Shown: positions 1 to 13,008 of the stretch, piece by piece
How the letters are laid out: every line of letters starts with the position of its first letter
Position numbering within the stretch: position 1 is the stretch's first letter
Origin: Tetranychus cinnabarinus
Taxonomy: Eukaryota > Arthropoda > Arachnida > Trombidiformes > Tetranychidae
Direction: 5' to 3'
Length of the DNA stretch: 64,000 nucleotides
Assembly: GCA_022266195.1 (NCBI GenBank)
Contig: WHVY01000009.1
Coordinates: forward strand, 1,302,001 to 1,366,000
Translations under genes and position numbers: made by a program
The notes under the pieces: model-generated
Seen by the model: the letters and a program-made list of their open reading frames with translations, nothing else
Databases searched by the model: none
Told to the model about the DNA's origin: nothing

Positions 1-806
1 TTTCCCGAACTTCCAGATCCCCAAGCAATGTTTGACATTGAATATTTTCGTGACGATCCAAGACCTTTCTTTAAATTTGCCAAGGAAATTTATCCTGGAC
101 AATTTCAACCTTCAATAGCTCATAAATTTATTAAACTCATCGAAGACAAGGGTAAATTGCTGCGAAATTACACTCAAAATATCGATACATTAGAAAAAGC
201 TGCTGGAATTGAGAAAGTTATTACTTGTCATGGATCCTTTGCTACAGCAACATGTACGGTATGTGGATATAAAACAAATTCAGACGCTATCAAAGAGGAT
301 ATATTTGCACAGCGATTACCTTTGTGTCCCAAATGTCCTGAAGACGCTGATCCTACACCTGTTATTAAACCTGACATTGTTTTCTTCGGTGAAAGCCTGT
401 CGAGTGAGTTTCATGACTGAATGGCTATGGACAAAGATAAATGTGATTTACTCATTGTGATGGGCTCATCATTGAAAGTACGACCAGTAGCTTTAATTCC
501 AACTGCAATCCCTCCCGAAGTACCTCGTATATTAATCAACAGAGAATCTTTGAAACACATTTGTTTCGACGTTGAATTACTTGGTGATTGTGACGATGTG
601 GTACAACAAATATGTCGTAAAATTGGTGGAGACTGGCTTTCTATATGTAAAGAAGAACCTAATAATGCATCCGCTGATAAAAAATCATCACCCCAATTTC
701 ACCAGTGGGCCCAGTTAAAGAGGAATCACCCTCAATGTTATCAATGCCTGATGATGATTCAATGGAAGCTGGACCAAGTCATGCCTCTCATAAATACCTA
801 TCTTAG
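1..806 (+). CDS. SIRT1: SIRT1-like NAD-dependent deacetylase, 3' part, interrupted by an in-frame TGA
   Basis: Class I sirtuin that removes acetyl groups from histones and transcription factors using NAD. The window opens inside the gene, so the first NAD-binding motif is not seen. In frame 1 the conserved core is clear: the TQNIDTLE segment, the catalytic-histidine motif CHGSF, two Cys-X2-Cys zinc pairs (CTVC, CPKC), VFFGE, GSSLKVRP and INRE, ending with the FDVELLGD block typical of SIRT1. Two lesions are visible. A TGA at 418-420 lies between EFHD and MAMDKDKCD, exactly where homologues have one ordinary codon, with no frame change. After about 684 the frame-1 tail becomes unconvincing, while the frame one base away gives an acidic Ser/Pro-rich tail (KEESPS, DDDSMEAGPS) ending at TAG 804-806, as if one A were missing from the six-A run at 679-684. 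The lesions may be sequence errors or real decay. Frame 1 without the slip would end at 849. Confidence 0.8.
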
Positions 807-1031
807 ATTAACCCTGGTTAGGTTTTTATCATGTCTCCTTCCATCTTGATATGGAAACGTATGAGCAAAAAAGAATATGAGAAGAATTATTTAATGTTAA
901 AACAAACAAACCATATCTATACTAGTTTCCAATTAATATCAATACATCTCAATGTTCATCTTATCACGACCAAACACTCAATTTAAATTTGCATTCAAAC
1001 TAAACAATTTTTATTTTGCCAAAAAATACAA

Positions 1032-1568
1032 TTATTGAGTAGCTTCACGGCTACGAGGTGGCATGGTTCGACCAGCCCTTAGATCGGGATGCGTATTACG
1101 CCACTCTTGGGCGCCAACACATGCATTAGGTCCGTCCTTTTTGCAACCACGATGGTCCGGTGTATTCTCGATACAAACATGATGCGGAGATCCAGGGAAC
1201 CGACAAACGTCCTTTTCATGGCGAATACAATTTTTCTTTCGCCATGTACCCGTGAACTCAGCGTTGCAATAACAACAATAAACACAATTTGCTTTGCGTG
1301 TATACTCTTGATCGGGATCCGAGCTGAATTTACATTCTCTCAACAACTTTCTGGGAATAAATGCAGGAACACCACTTAAATCCAAATTTCTGGTGTCACG
1401 AATATCGCAAATGGTTGGCTCGTAATCCAGGGCGACACAATTCCTTTTCTTACCATGGACAAATAATTGTTGGTGCCCAATGACTTTCTTTACATCATAA
1501 TAGCCGTCGAGAGACTTGGCGGTCGGTGGATCTAAATCCGTTTCAGTAGCAACACTTCGCGAAGTCAT
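1032..1568 (-). CDS. Cysteine-rich orphan protein, 178 aa
   Basis: I do not recognise the family. The reading frame is open to 1721, but the ATG at 1568 (MTSRSVATETD) is the likely start, because the upstream extension is hydrophobic and low in charge and does not resemble the rest. The protein has 12 cysteines, ten of them in the C-terminal half, including a dense cluster (CVYCCYC) followed by CIRHEKDVC, HHVC and GCKKDGPNAC, with several histidines nearby. This pattern fits a metal-binding or disulfide-rich fold. No signal peptide or membrane segment is visible, which favours an intracellular metal-binding module over a secreted disulfide protein. It lies tail to tail with the sirtuin, with about 225 bases between stops. 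It could be the last exon of a longer gene. Confidence 0.55.
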   Translation of the reverse strand: MTSRSVATETDLDPPTAKSLDGYYDVKKVIGHQQLFVHGKKRNCVALDYEPTICDIRDTRNLDLSGVPAFIPRKLLRECKFSSDPDQEYTRKANCVYCCYCNAEFTGTWRKKNCIRHEKDVCRFPGSPHHVCIENTPDHRGCKKDGPNACVGAQEWRNTHPDLRAGRTMPPRSREATQ

Positions 1569-3211
1569 TTCTTTTATTACTAGAAAAATCAATTGTTTAA
1601 AGCAAATATCATAAAATGTAAAGATACAGACACTTGGATGTAAACTTGACAATGTTTGACCAAAAACTGAGGTCAGTTTTAATTTAGAGCAGAGGCAAAT
1701 GTTATGCCTATGACCAATCATGGCAAAGGGTACTCAACGAGGACTCGTTGTTTACCCCTTTGCTCTTTACTTTAAAACCTTAAGCCTCTTAAGAGAGGAG
1801 TCAGTGTATTCCTGATTCGCGACTATCCTGATTTTTCAGTACGATGTTGATCAATGTGTTTGTCAACTATCATCTCTTATAAATTGTTTGTTATTAGTTG
1901 TTAATTTGAGTCATGTGAAAGTAAAATCTAAACTAATTACGATCAAATACCATTTATTTGGATTGGTAATTGTCTGATTGGGAAAAGTATTTCTAAGTGC
2001 ATCTGTAATCTGGTTGTTTTGTTTTCAAGTCAAGTCTTTGTTACCTTTGATTCACAGAGGCTGAGTTTGAAATCAGCAAAAATTTACATGGAATTATGTA
2101 ATTAACTTGTTAATCAAGCAAGTTTATTAAAAGATATTGATTGCTGGAGAGTATTTTTGTTACAGTCAATCATGTGATGGCTATAGTAGTACATGAATGC
2201 TCAGAGTGAACATCAAGTCATCGTACAAGATTTATTACTCAATTCACCCTGCCTCCAGTAGTTATTTAGTCTTCTACTTCATTTAATCAAATTCCACCGT
2301 TGACTTCAATATCATGTAATTAATTTTTTTCAACTTGAGATTCAGCTCGGTTATGCATTCAACCAGGTTCTTGAGGTTTCTTCAATGGTTGTTCAAGCCT
2401 AGAAGTGATTTTATTTCAATAGAGTTTGTCTTTGTCTTTGTCTTTCTCAAATGATGGTGATAATTGAAACAACTCAATGATCATTCACCTACCTCCTGAT
2501 TCACTCATAATTATAAATTGTATTCTTGATATCATGATAATCAAACGGGGAAAGTTTATGATCCATTATTATCCATTGCATTTACATTATGTATCATAAT
2601 ATCGACTAAATTACAAAAAAATACCTCAATTATTATGGAAGCACAATCACTCTTGAAATTTAATGGCAAATTTTATTTGTTACAATGTTTGAAAAGATCA
2701 GCTAAATATTATAAGTTCATCTCACAGCAATCAACTGACTTGTAACAAATGTAAACATGTACTTGATGAGCACTAACGTTTGCACGAGGAGACATTAACA
2801 AAGATCAATTAACACTTTACACTTTGGTCTAGTTCATAGTATAACTTCAAGGAATTTTAATTAGCCACTAAATTTTAAAATACAAAAACACATTTCAAAT
2901 TAAAAATTGTTAACTGATTTTATTTATGCGAACTTGGCTTTTGTTTTTTTGCTAAATCTTTGTGTTTTAACAACTGTTTATCTTTAATACACTAGAAGGC
3001 GCCATATTTCTTGTCCATTTTATTTTATCACTAGATGGCGTATAAAAGATGGGCTTGAAATTGACATGAGTCGAACAGTTACTCTTAAGAGTTCATCCTA
3101 AATCGAAAATAACTGTTCTTTCAAGCAATTTGTTCATCAATCTCAAACTACTTAAATTTAAAATTTATTTTGATTCATTAATTAATATTATTAAACTGTA
3201 TTAAAGAGGAA
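1569..3211. other. Non-coding interval between divergent genes
   Basis: This AT-rich stretch separates the minus-strand cysteine-rich gene from glutamate synthase on the plus strand, so it should hold both promoters. I see a short CTTTGT-type tandem tract near 2425-2446 and a TATA box at 3041. No further coding sequence is supported. Confidence 0.6.
3041..3048 (+). promoter_or_regulatory. Probable TATA box of the glutamate synthase gene
   Basis: TATAAAAG lies 163 to 170 bases upstream of the ATG at 3212, which would place transcription start near 3070 and give a 5' UTR of about 140 bases. It is a good consensus match in a plausible position, but no initiator evidence was tested. Confidence 0.45.
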
Positions 3212-6200
3212 ATGGTTCAACATCATAGTCTTTTTGACCCAAAGGATGAAAGAGAAGCTTGTGGTGTTGGATTTATTGTTAATATTCATGGTGTTCCATC
3301 TCATAAGCTTCTTCTCGATGCCCAAACCATCAGTAAACGTATGGAGCATCGCGGTGCATGCTCCTGCGATAATCTCACCGGTGATGGTGCTGGATGCTTA
3401 GCATCAATACCTCATGGGCTGTATGCTCGAGTTTTAAAAGAAGAACATGGCATTGAACTTCCACCTCTTGGTAAATATTACACTGGTCTCATCTTTATCG
3501 GTGCATCTTCTAGTCCTCAGAGTGAACAAAGATTTAACGAATTGGCTGAAAGCCTTGGATTTAAGGTTATTTGCTGCAGAGATGTGCCAACAGATAATAG
3601 CTGCTTAGGTGAAGTAGCTAAAAAGTCAGAACCTCTGGTCAAACAGGTATTCCTAATTTCTACCAAATCAGATTCTGGGGATGATGATGAAGCAACTGAT
3701 AGAAGGATTTATCTTCTCCTCAAATGGTCTGGTCGTGTATTAATAGAGGAAGGTTTGGACTTCTACATTTGCTCACTTTCTCGTCGCACAATCGTCTATA
3801 AAGGACAGTTTACACCACCCCAATTATGGAAATATTACAAAGATCTTTCAGATCCTCAATTCATGTCTTACCTTTGCTTGGTTCATGCTCGTTTTTCAAC
3901 CAATACTTACCCTAATTGGGCTCGAGCTCATCCTTTAAGGCTATTGGCGCACAATGGTGAGATTAATACCCTTCGAGGAAATGTAAATTTAATGCGAGCC
4001 CGAGAAGGTGTGATGAGAAACGCTCAATATGGTAAGGATCTAAATAAACTTTATCCTGTTGTGGAACCTGGTGTTTCTGATTCTGGGTCCTTTGACAATG
4101 TTCTCCAGTTTCTGGTTATGGCTGGTAATAGAAGTCTACCCGAAGCGATCATGACAATGGCTCCTGAAGCCTGGCAAAATGATGATCTCATGAATATGGA
4201 TAAGAAAACATTTTATCGTTGGTCAGCATGTACACTGGAGCCATGGGATGGACCAGCTTTGTTAACCTTCACTGATGGGCGTTACATTGGAGCAATTCTT
4301 GATCGTAATGGTCTTCGACCATCCCGTTATTATGTCACCAATGACGGATTTGTCATAATGGCTTCAGAAGTTGGTGTTCTTGATATTCCTCCGGAGAGAA
4401 TTGCTGCCAAGGTTAGTATATATTGTTTTACCACTTGAATCATTAGCCCATTACTAAAATCACTTGAGTCAGATTTTTACTGTAGTCATCATCTAGATAA
4501 CAAAATTTTAATTGGAAATTTTGTAATTCAATATTTTAAGAAAGGAAAGTACACTAAATCGCCTCTTTAATTAAAGCAGTTTGAAAATCTCCCATGTGAA
4601 ATATTATTACGTCTTAGATTTTCAAATGTTTATAAGATGGTTTTTTATTGAAATTATCAATAAAAAAACTATTTTACATGCAGTAGGTTGATGACAGTTA
4701 AATGAATGGAATTGATAGTTCACTCAACTTCTGTAATCATTTATATCAGTCTAATCTCGGCTATCTCACAATTCTATCTTTGGTTATCTTTGATTATCTA
4801 ATATATTTCAAGGACTTGTCTATGTGATAGAGAAAAATGTGTGTAAAGTGAGTTAACTATAAAAACAAAGCATTGTTTTACTCTTCATCATCACTGAACC
4901 TAATTATGCATCAAGTCAAACAATGACAATGACAATAGCAATTTTCTAAATCAGTTAAAGGTATCAACAATTTATTTTCGAGCAACAAATGTCAAATTAA
5001 TTCAAGTCAAGAATTAAATTGCTACCTGATAATACCTAAATTATAACCAAACCAACAATCAAATTGCTCATAATTTATTTAACTGTTAGTTGATTTAAGT
5101 AGGTTGTGAGAAATGAAGATGATTTTGACTTTCTGTTTTATAACCTCTGACATTTATTTTCATGCTTCCTCTATCGATTGGCTGTCGACATTAAAAACGA
5201 TTTTTCCCTTATGACCTTCTATCTATAAACATAACAACAGACTAACTTGAAGTTACTATAAGTCAGATGTTCTTTAGTCGTATTTTATTATTTTTTTTAT
5301 GTTGTTGACATAAAAATTTGAAAAATTGATGTGATTAGATGAAGTTGAAAAATTAGTAACATGTAAAATGATATTGTTCATGACATTTGAATCTTGCCCT
5401 TCTTTCAATCTTTAATAAGACTTTGTCACACACTTTCAAATTTTTTTATCAGTAGTTTCTGATCAAAGAAACGCATTTAAAATCTAATTAAATACACTGA
5501 TTTTGCGTGTTTTGATTTTTCCCTTGAATCGTCTTGTGCTCAAATTTTATCAGTTAAGACTTATTTTGAAGTTACTGTATAGATTAATGATTACGGAGAG
5601 ACTGAAAATAAAAGTATCATCTTTCTGTTTGTTTTTTTTTCTCTACAATTAATTTCCGAAACCAAAATCTATCCTTTCGAACACTTAATGATTGAAAGAT
5701 TATTTGTTCCCCTGTCTAGGTTGAATAACCACCACCATAACCATACTTATTGCTTTATGACTTAATGGTTTTATTACTTATTGTTTCAATTTCTATTAAT
5801 AACTAACTCAAGTGGTTGGTCTTCCAGTAATAACGATTAGTTCATGATCATTTATATTTTTACTTTACAGAGTCGTCTACGACCTGGTAGGATGCTTCTA
5901 GTTGATACTCACGATAAAATTCTAGTCAAAGATGAAGAAATCAAACTGAGCATTGCCAATGCACGACCTCTCTCTAACTGGCTTCAAGAAATGTTTACAT
6001 TGCAAGATTTAAGGAAAGCAGCAATGTCGGAAAATCAAGGACCTGATGCAACTATCAGGCGTCGAGCTGTTTTCTTGGATGGCTTAGCTCGTGGCGATTC
6101 ACTTGTTGGCAGAGCTCAAGTACTTCAAGATAGACGTTTAGCTCTCTTTGGATATACAACTGAAACTCTTAACTTACTAGTACTACCAATGGTTAAAACT

Positions 6201-9200
6201 CAAAAGGAAGCACTTGGTTCCATGGGAAACGATGCTCCATTAGCTTGTCTTTCATTATGTCAGCCTTTGTTATATGACTATTTCAAACAACTTTTCGCCC
6301 AAGTCACTAATCCTCCTATTGACCCATTCCGTGAAAAGGTTGTCATGTCCTTGGCGTGTCCAGTTGGACCAGAGTCTAACCTACTTGAACCCAGTGCTGT
6401 CCAGTGCCGTAGACTGTGGCTTGAACAACCTATTCTTTCTATTCATGATATGGAAATTATCAAAGAAACTACTTACAAGGGTTGGCATTGTAAGACAATT
6501 GACTGCATCTATCCTGTTTCTGAGGGTAAATCAGGTCTTCTGAAAGCAATAAACTCTATATGCGATGAAGCATGTCTTGCTGCTAGAAATGGCTATGCGA
6601 TTATCGTACTTTCTGATCGTCGTGCTGATGCCGATTTTGTACCTGTTAGTACGCTACTTTGCTTAGGTGCTGTTCATCATCATTTGATTAATGAGAGACA
6701 GCGAATGAAGGTCGGTTTGTTCCTCGAAACTGGCGAGGCTCGGGAAGTTCATCATATGACTGTCTTATTGGGTTACGGTGCTGACGCTATCTGTCCTTAT
6801 CTTGTTTTTGAGACAATGGCCACTCTTCGAGAAGAGAGGCTATTATCCTTGTCTGATTCTCAAATCTTTGAAAACTATGTTGCCGCCATGGAACGTGGTA
6901 TTGCCAAAGTGATGGCAAAAATGGGCATTTCTACATTACAAAGCTATAAAGGAGCACAAATCTTTGAAGCTCTAGGTATAGCTGAAGAAGTAATAGATAA
7001 ATGTTTTAAGAATACACCTTCAAGAATTGGTGGAGTTAATTTTGACGTACTTGCCGAGGAGGCGATGGAACGTCATAATATTGCATTCTCACCATCATAC
7101 ACGGCAGATTCATTGATTCTTCGGAATCCTGGTTTTTACCATTGGCGAAGTGGAGGTGAGAAACATATTAACGATCCTCTGGCTATTGCGAATCTCCAAG
7201 ATGCAGCACGAGCAAATTCAAGACAAGCTTATAAGACTTTTGTTCAATGGACACAAGAAGCAGTTCGAGGCTGTACCCTTCGAGGTCAATTATCACTTGT
7301 TTACACTGATAAATCTATTCCCTTGGATGAAGTTGAACCTGCCAGTGAGATTGTCAAACGCTTTTGCACTGGTGCTATGAGCTTTGGATCTATTTCGCTT
7401 GAAGCTCATCAAACTTTGGCTATTGCCATGAACCGTGTGGGAGGTAAATCAAACACAGGTGAAGGAGGAGAAGATGCTGACCGTTGGATAATCAAAGATC
7501 TCAATAATAATCGACGAAGTGCAATTAAACAAGTTGCTTCTGGTCGATTTGGTGTTACTGCTGCTTATCTGGCTGCAGCTGATGAGCTCCAAATCAAAAT
7601 GGCTCAAGGAGCTAAACCAGGAGAAGGAGGAGAACTTCCAGGTCACAAAGTGTCCAAAGAAATTGCAGCCACTCGTCATTCAGTTCCAGGGGTTGGTTTA
7701 ATCAGTCCTCCTCCACATCATGATATTTATTCAATTGAAGACTTGGCCGAGCTTATTTATGATCTTAAATGCTCCAATCCTGATGCTCGAATCTCTGTTA
7801 AACTTGTCTCTGAGACGGGAGTTGGAATCGTTGCTGCCGGTGTGGCGAAAGGAAAAGCAGAGCATATTACAATCTCAGGGCATGATGGAGGAACTGGTGC
7901 CAGCTCATGGACTGGAATCAAAGGCGCCGGTCTTCCTTGGGAGCTTGGAATCTCGGAAACTCATCAAGTTCTTGTTGCTAATGATTTACGATCTCGTGTT
8001 GTTTTACAAGCTGATGGTCAAATAAGAACAGCTTTTGATGTTCTTGTTGGGGGCTTGTTGGGAGCCGATGAATTTGGCTTCTCAACAGCTCCTCTTATTG
8101 TTCTTGGCTGTACAATGATGCGAAAATGTCATTTAAATACTTGTCCAGTCGGTGTTGCTACCCAAGATCCTGTGTTGAGGAAAAAATTTGAAGGAAAACC
8201 TGAACATTTAGTCAACTATTTATTCTTACTTGCAGAAGAAATACGAGAAGAAATGGCTAAACTAGGTGTTCGAAAGTTTAGTGATCTTATTGGTAGAACA
8301 GAATTGTTACGATTTACTCCTGACCCTAAAAATCCTAAGGCCCAATTGCTCGATTTTAGAACAATCCTTTGTAATGCTCTTGATCTACGGGCGGGCACCA
8401 ATATTCGGGGCGGTAGTTTGAAACAAGATTTCGAGCTTGAAAAACGTTTAGATAATTATCTCATTGAAAATTGTAAATCTATTCTAGATGGTTCATCTAC
8501 AGAGCCTCGAAAATTTAATATACCAATTGCCAATCAAGATCGATCCTTTGGATCAACGTTGAGTTATCATATAGCAAGAAGATTTGGTGAAGCAGGATTA
8601 GGAAAACAAATGATTTATGTGAAAATCAATGGATCGGCAGGTCAAAGTTTCGGTGCTTTCTTAGCTCGTGGGGTTACCCTTGAACTTGAGGGTGATGCCA
8701 ATGATTATGTTGGTAAAGGTTTATCTGGTGGCGAGATAATTGTGCGGCCAACTGAAAAATTACCTGAAACCTTTAAATCCGAGGAAAATATTCTAGTCGG
8801 TAATGTTTGTCTTTACGGTGCAACCAGTGGTAAAGCTTTTTTCCGTGGTATAGCTGCTGAAAGATTTTGTGTTCGTAATTCGGGTGCAATTGCTGTGGTT
8901 GAAGGTGTTGGTGATCATGGATGTGAGTACATGACTGGAGGTCAGGTTATTATTTTAGGTGGTGTGGGTCGCAATTTTGCTGCCGGAATGTCCGGTGGAA
9001 TTGCTTATGTATACGATGTTGACGCCAAACTTGAAGGTAAATGTAATATGGAAATGGTTGATCTGTTCCAGTTGGAAGATAAAGAGGATGTCGATTTTGT
9101 ATACAACCTATTAACCGAGTTCGTCCAGAAAACCAATTCAGCTATTGCACAGCGTATTTTGGATTCTTGGACATCAGAAAAAAACAATTTTATCAAAGTT

Positions 9201-11245
9201 TTCCCGAAAGAATATCAACGAGCTTTGGAGAATCTTAAGAAAGAGGAAAGTGAGAAAATTAAAATTGAAGAGAAGCCAAAGGAAGAGAAAAAGATTGATG
9301 ATATTGAAGATTCTATCGTTGATAATGGTAAATTGGACAAATTAAGGTTTGTTTCACTTTACAATTTTTTTCTGTTTAACCTTTTTTTTAACATTTATTT
9401 CGAGAATTTAATTTAAAATACAGTGAAAAACGGCTTTATTTTACTGTTAGCCTTTTATCGATCCCCAAGTACTTAATAGCTGTCTGTCTATGAGAATTGA
9501 GATAATCGATTATCAAGTTACTTTTTCTCATAACTTTTCTCATTTTATATTTTCAGAGGTTTCATGAAATACAAAAGACTGCGAGGTTATTATCGTGAAA
9601 CAAGTAAACGATCAAAAGATTGGAATGAAGTATTTGACTTTAATTATATAAGAGAAAATGTTCAAACCCAGGCTTCACGGTAAGTTATTTTTCCTTCTAT
9701 CTGTTACTCATTATGTTGTAGACAAGAAAATCAATATCATGAGACTTAAAGTCCATATGTCTTGTTTTTCTTTCATTGTTTCTGTAAGTTGTTATTAATA
9801 TTAATGAGTGTTTAAATATAACTCTTTAATTTCCATTTAGATGCATGGAGTGTGGTGTACCCTTTTGTCAATCATCTCAGGGATGTCCTCTTGGAAATAT
9901 AATACCTAAATGGAATGATTTAGTCTACCAGAATGATTGGCAAGAAGCAATTAATCAGCTTCTACAAACCAACAATTTCCCTGAATTCACTGGTAGAGTT
10001 TGTCCAGCTCCGTGTGAAGGAGCCTGTGTTTTGGGTATTAATACTCCTGCTGTGGCAATCAAAAGTATTGAAGTGTCTATAATTGAAAAAGCATTTGAAA
10101 TGGGTTGGATGAAACCAATGCCTCCTTTGACGCGAACCGGCAAGAAATGTGCTATAATTGGCAGTGGACCTGCAGGATTATCTTGTGCTCATCAGTTGAA
10201 TAAAGTTGGACACACAGTTACTGTGTATGAGAGAAATGACCGTGTCGGTGGACTCTTGCAATATGGTATACCGACCATGAAATTGAGTAAGAAAATTGTT
10301 CAACGACGAATTGATTTGCTAACTGCTGAAGGTATCAATTTCAAAACCAATTGTGATATCGGAAAAACAATCAATGTAAAAGACTTAATCGATCAATATG
10401 ATGCTATCTGTGTTGCCACGGGAGCCACTTGGCCTCGAGATTTGAATATTCCTGGACGGGAGCTTAATGGTATTTACTTTGCCATGACTTACTTGGAAAC
10501 TTGGCAAAAACAACAAATGCCTGGCATTCTTAATGGCACCAATGGTCCTCTGCCTAAGCCTACAATAAGCGCTGAAGGTAAGAATGTGATTGTTGTTGGC
10601 GGTGGTGACACGGGGTGTGATTGTATTGGAACAGCTCTTCGACAAGGTGCTAAAAATGTAATCGCATTTGAAATTTTGCCTCAACCTCCTGATACTCGCG
10701 GAGCAGACAATCCATGGCCACAATGGCCACGAATATTCCGAGTCGAGTATGGTCATGAAGAAGTTAAACTTCGAACCGGTAAAGATCCAAGATTGTACCA
10801 AATCTCAAGCAAAGAGTTCCTTGATGATGGTGCAGGCAACGTTAAAGGAATCCGAGCAGTGTCCATAGAATGGGTCAAAGACGATAAAGGAGCTTGGAAA
10901 ATGTCTGAAGTTCCTGGTTCAGAACAAGTATTCGAAGCTGATCTCGTTCTTTTGGCCATGGGTTTCCTTGGACCTGAATCGTATCTGATTGAACAAGCCA
11001 AGCTTGAGAAAGACGCTCGATCCAATATTGTTACTCATACCGATGGGTATCAGACGAAAGTGTTAGACAAAGTATTTGCTTGTGGTGACTGTCGTCGAGG
11101 ACAATCTTTAGTGGTTCATGCAATCAACGAAGGACGACAAGCAGCTCGTGAGATGGACGCATATCTGAACGCAGGACACTCTGGACTTTCTGGACCAGGA
11201 GGCGTAGTGCCGTTCCCACCTTATGTTGCCAAGATTCAAGCCTAA
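3212..11245 (+). CDS. GOGAT: Glutamate synthase (GOGAT), fused two-domain form, 2067 aa, four exons
   Basis: Makes two glutamates from glutamine plus 2-oxoglutarate with NAD(P)H. Exons 3212-4411, 5871-9346, 9557-9679 and 9841-11245 all have GT-AG borders and close in frame (6204 nt with stop). The N-terminal glutaminase has its nucleophile at Cys17 (EREACGVGF), after a 16-residue propeptide that must be removed, and the AHNGEINTLRGN block near 245. The synthase part follows, with FMN-site sequences (GGTGASSW, VLQADGQIRT) and the 3Fe-4S cysteines C-x5-C-x4-C at about 1147-1158. A GXGXG domain (GRNFAAGMSGG) comes next. From about 1600 the GltD-like part begins: Cys-rich Fe-S motifs (CMECGVPFC, CPAPCEGAC), FAD site GSGPAG and pyridine-nucleotide site GGGDTG. 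A charged Glu/Lys linker at about 1515-1550 joins the two halves. No mitochondrial targeting signal is evident. Length fits the fused NADH-type enzyme of insects and plants. Cofactor preference (NADH or NADPH) is not decided here. Confidence 0.97.
4412..5870 (+). other. Glutamate synthase intron 1
   Basis: A 1459-base phase-0 intron (GTTAGT donor, TTTACAG acceptor). It is AT-rich with poly-T stretches and I see no gene or recognisable repeat in it. The other two introns of this gene are only 210 and 161 bases, so this one may hold regulatory sequence, but nothing specific is visible. Confidence 0.8.
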
Positions 11246-13008
11246 AAAAGACGAGAATTGAAAGATCAACATAATTCCAGAAAACACTGAAAGAAAACAA
11301 TCAAAATGAACCAAAAAATCCTAAATTGTATTATCCTTAAATAAGCAATAATAAGTTTTCCAGAAAGCGACTTTTAATGTGGTTTGCCTTAAAACGTGAA
11401 AAAAACTAATCAAATAATTCTTTCAACAAAAGCAGTTAAACAGCTCTTGAATTAATTTCTAAGCGATTATTTTGGTTCTTTTAATTGTTTTAATTTATCT
11501 CTTTTTAATTGGCACCAGCCAGCGAAAACCGAAAGAGTAAAGATTCCTTCCAACAACCAAAGTGATTTCTCTCTCTCTCCTTTTGTTTGCATTTCATGGC
11601 TTTCAATCATCTTGTCTGTGTCTTAATCTTGATTGCTTGTAAAATTGTCTCATGTTAACTGTATTTAAACTCACCTAAATGTAAAGTAATTAATCGAATT
11701 AATTGTTAGCTAATTCGATTCATTTGGTATCTTTTACCATCCAATGTTTTTTTGTGCTCGAATTAATTGCAGTGATTCAACAAAGTGAAGAGTTACTTAA
11801 AACAAAAAATACATATTTCAATTGGTGATACCAACATTTAATCTAGAGTAAGGCCAATTAAATAATTCTAATGATAAAATCAAATATATTTATATTAGTT
11901 GAATTGTGATTAGTGTTTAACTGATTGCATTTGATTTGAATAAATCATGTATTATTTTGTTTTCCTCATTTATAATTATCATTAACTTTCAATCTATTGT
12001 TTTTGGATTGCTTTTACAATAAAGTTTACCTTTAGTCTTAAATCTGTTGTAAATTATTTAAATTGGTTATCTCAATTAATAAATTGAAGTAAATTAACTC
12101 AATGAGTATTGAAAGATGAAATGAAACAATCATAATATTTATATTAAATGCATTTAGTTTTAAAATATGACAACAAATGTTTAAATATACAACTTGTTAT
12201 TAATCAGTTTTACCAAAACAACTCCATAACAATTAACATTATATTAAGTTTAATAAAAAGGGTAGAAAATTGAGATTTTCAGGGAATTTTCAGGATAATC
12301 AATTGGTTTATGAGTGGACAATCAAATGTTTCAACGAGTTCTTTGATGTAGAAAAGCGGACAAAGAAAATGGTCAAAACAAAATGTTTAAAATGGACTTT
12401 GAAGGCGACCAGTTTGTGATCAAGAAACAAGCTTAAAATTGAAATTGACGTTCATCGAGACATTGATATAACAGTTATCATTGATCAATTACATAATATA
12501 ATAATATTCAACTCATGAACATGCTTAAGGCATAAGGAAGTCATAAAGTAATTTAAACCTTGTAAAGGTATAGCAATAAAGCTGAAAAAAGGACAAAAAA
12601 AGGAAATCAAAATTGAAAAAGATGTGGCATTGAAAATCTTGTAATGAAGTTGGATGGAAGCTAAAATATGTTTTTTTTGAATGTTACATGAGAGAAGAAA
12701 AGTAAATGTTTACTTTAAATGTTTGCTCAACCAGAATTACCATGAAATAATTAACAAAATTTAAATTTCCAATCAAGGTGATTTGGTTGTGATGAAATAA
12801 ATGTTGCTTTGTTTGTATGAGATCTGAGTTATTTGGGATTATTAACATTCATTGGTGACAAATTATATTCTCTCTAATTTACTTGTAATTTTTGATAGCT
12901 GAATTTGGTGGTTCCGATGCGTATAAAATGGGTTAAACGAACAAAAAGAAAAGATAAAAAAGATAAAAAAAAGGTTCGATCAAGCAACGGTTTCCAGAAC
13001 AATATTGT
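11246..13008. other. Intergenic interval between convergent genes
   Basis: Holds the 3' ends of glutamate synthase (+) and the TTC39-family gene (-). AATAAA-type hexamers occur on the plus strand near 11939 and 12018. Otherwise it is AT-rich sequence without supported coding potential. Confidence 0.6.

Noticed and set aside
1569..1721. 51-residue N-terminal extension of the cysteine-rich protein
   Set aside because: The extra residues are hydrophobic, unlike the rest of the protein, and the ATG at 1568 gives a natural polar start. The extension is more likely 5' UTR.
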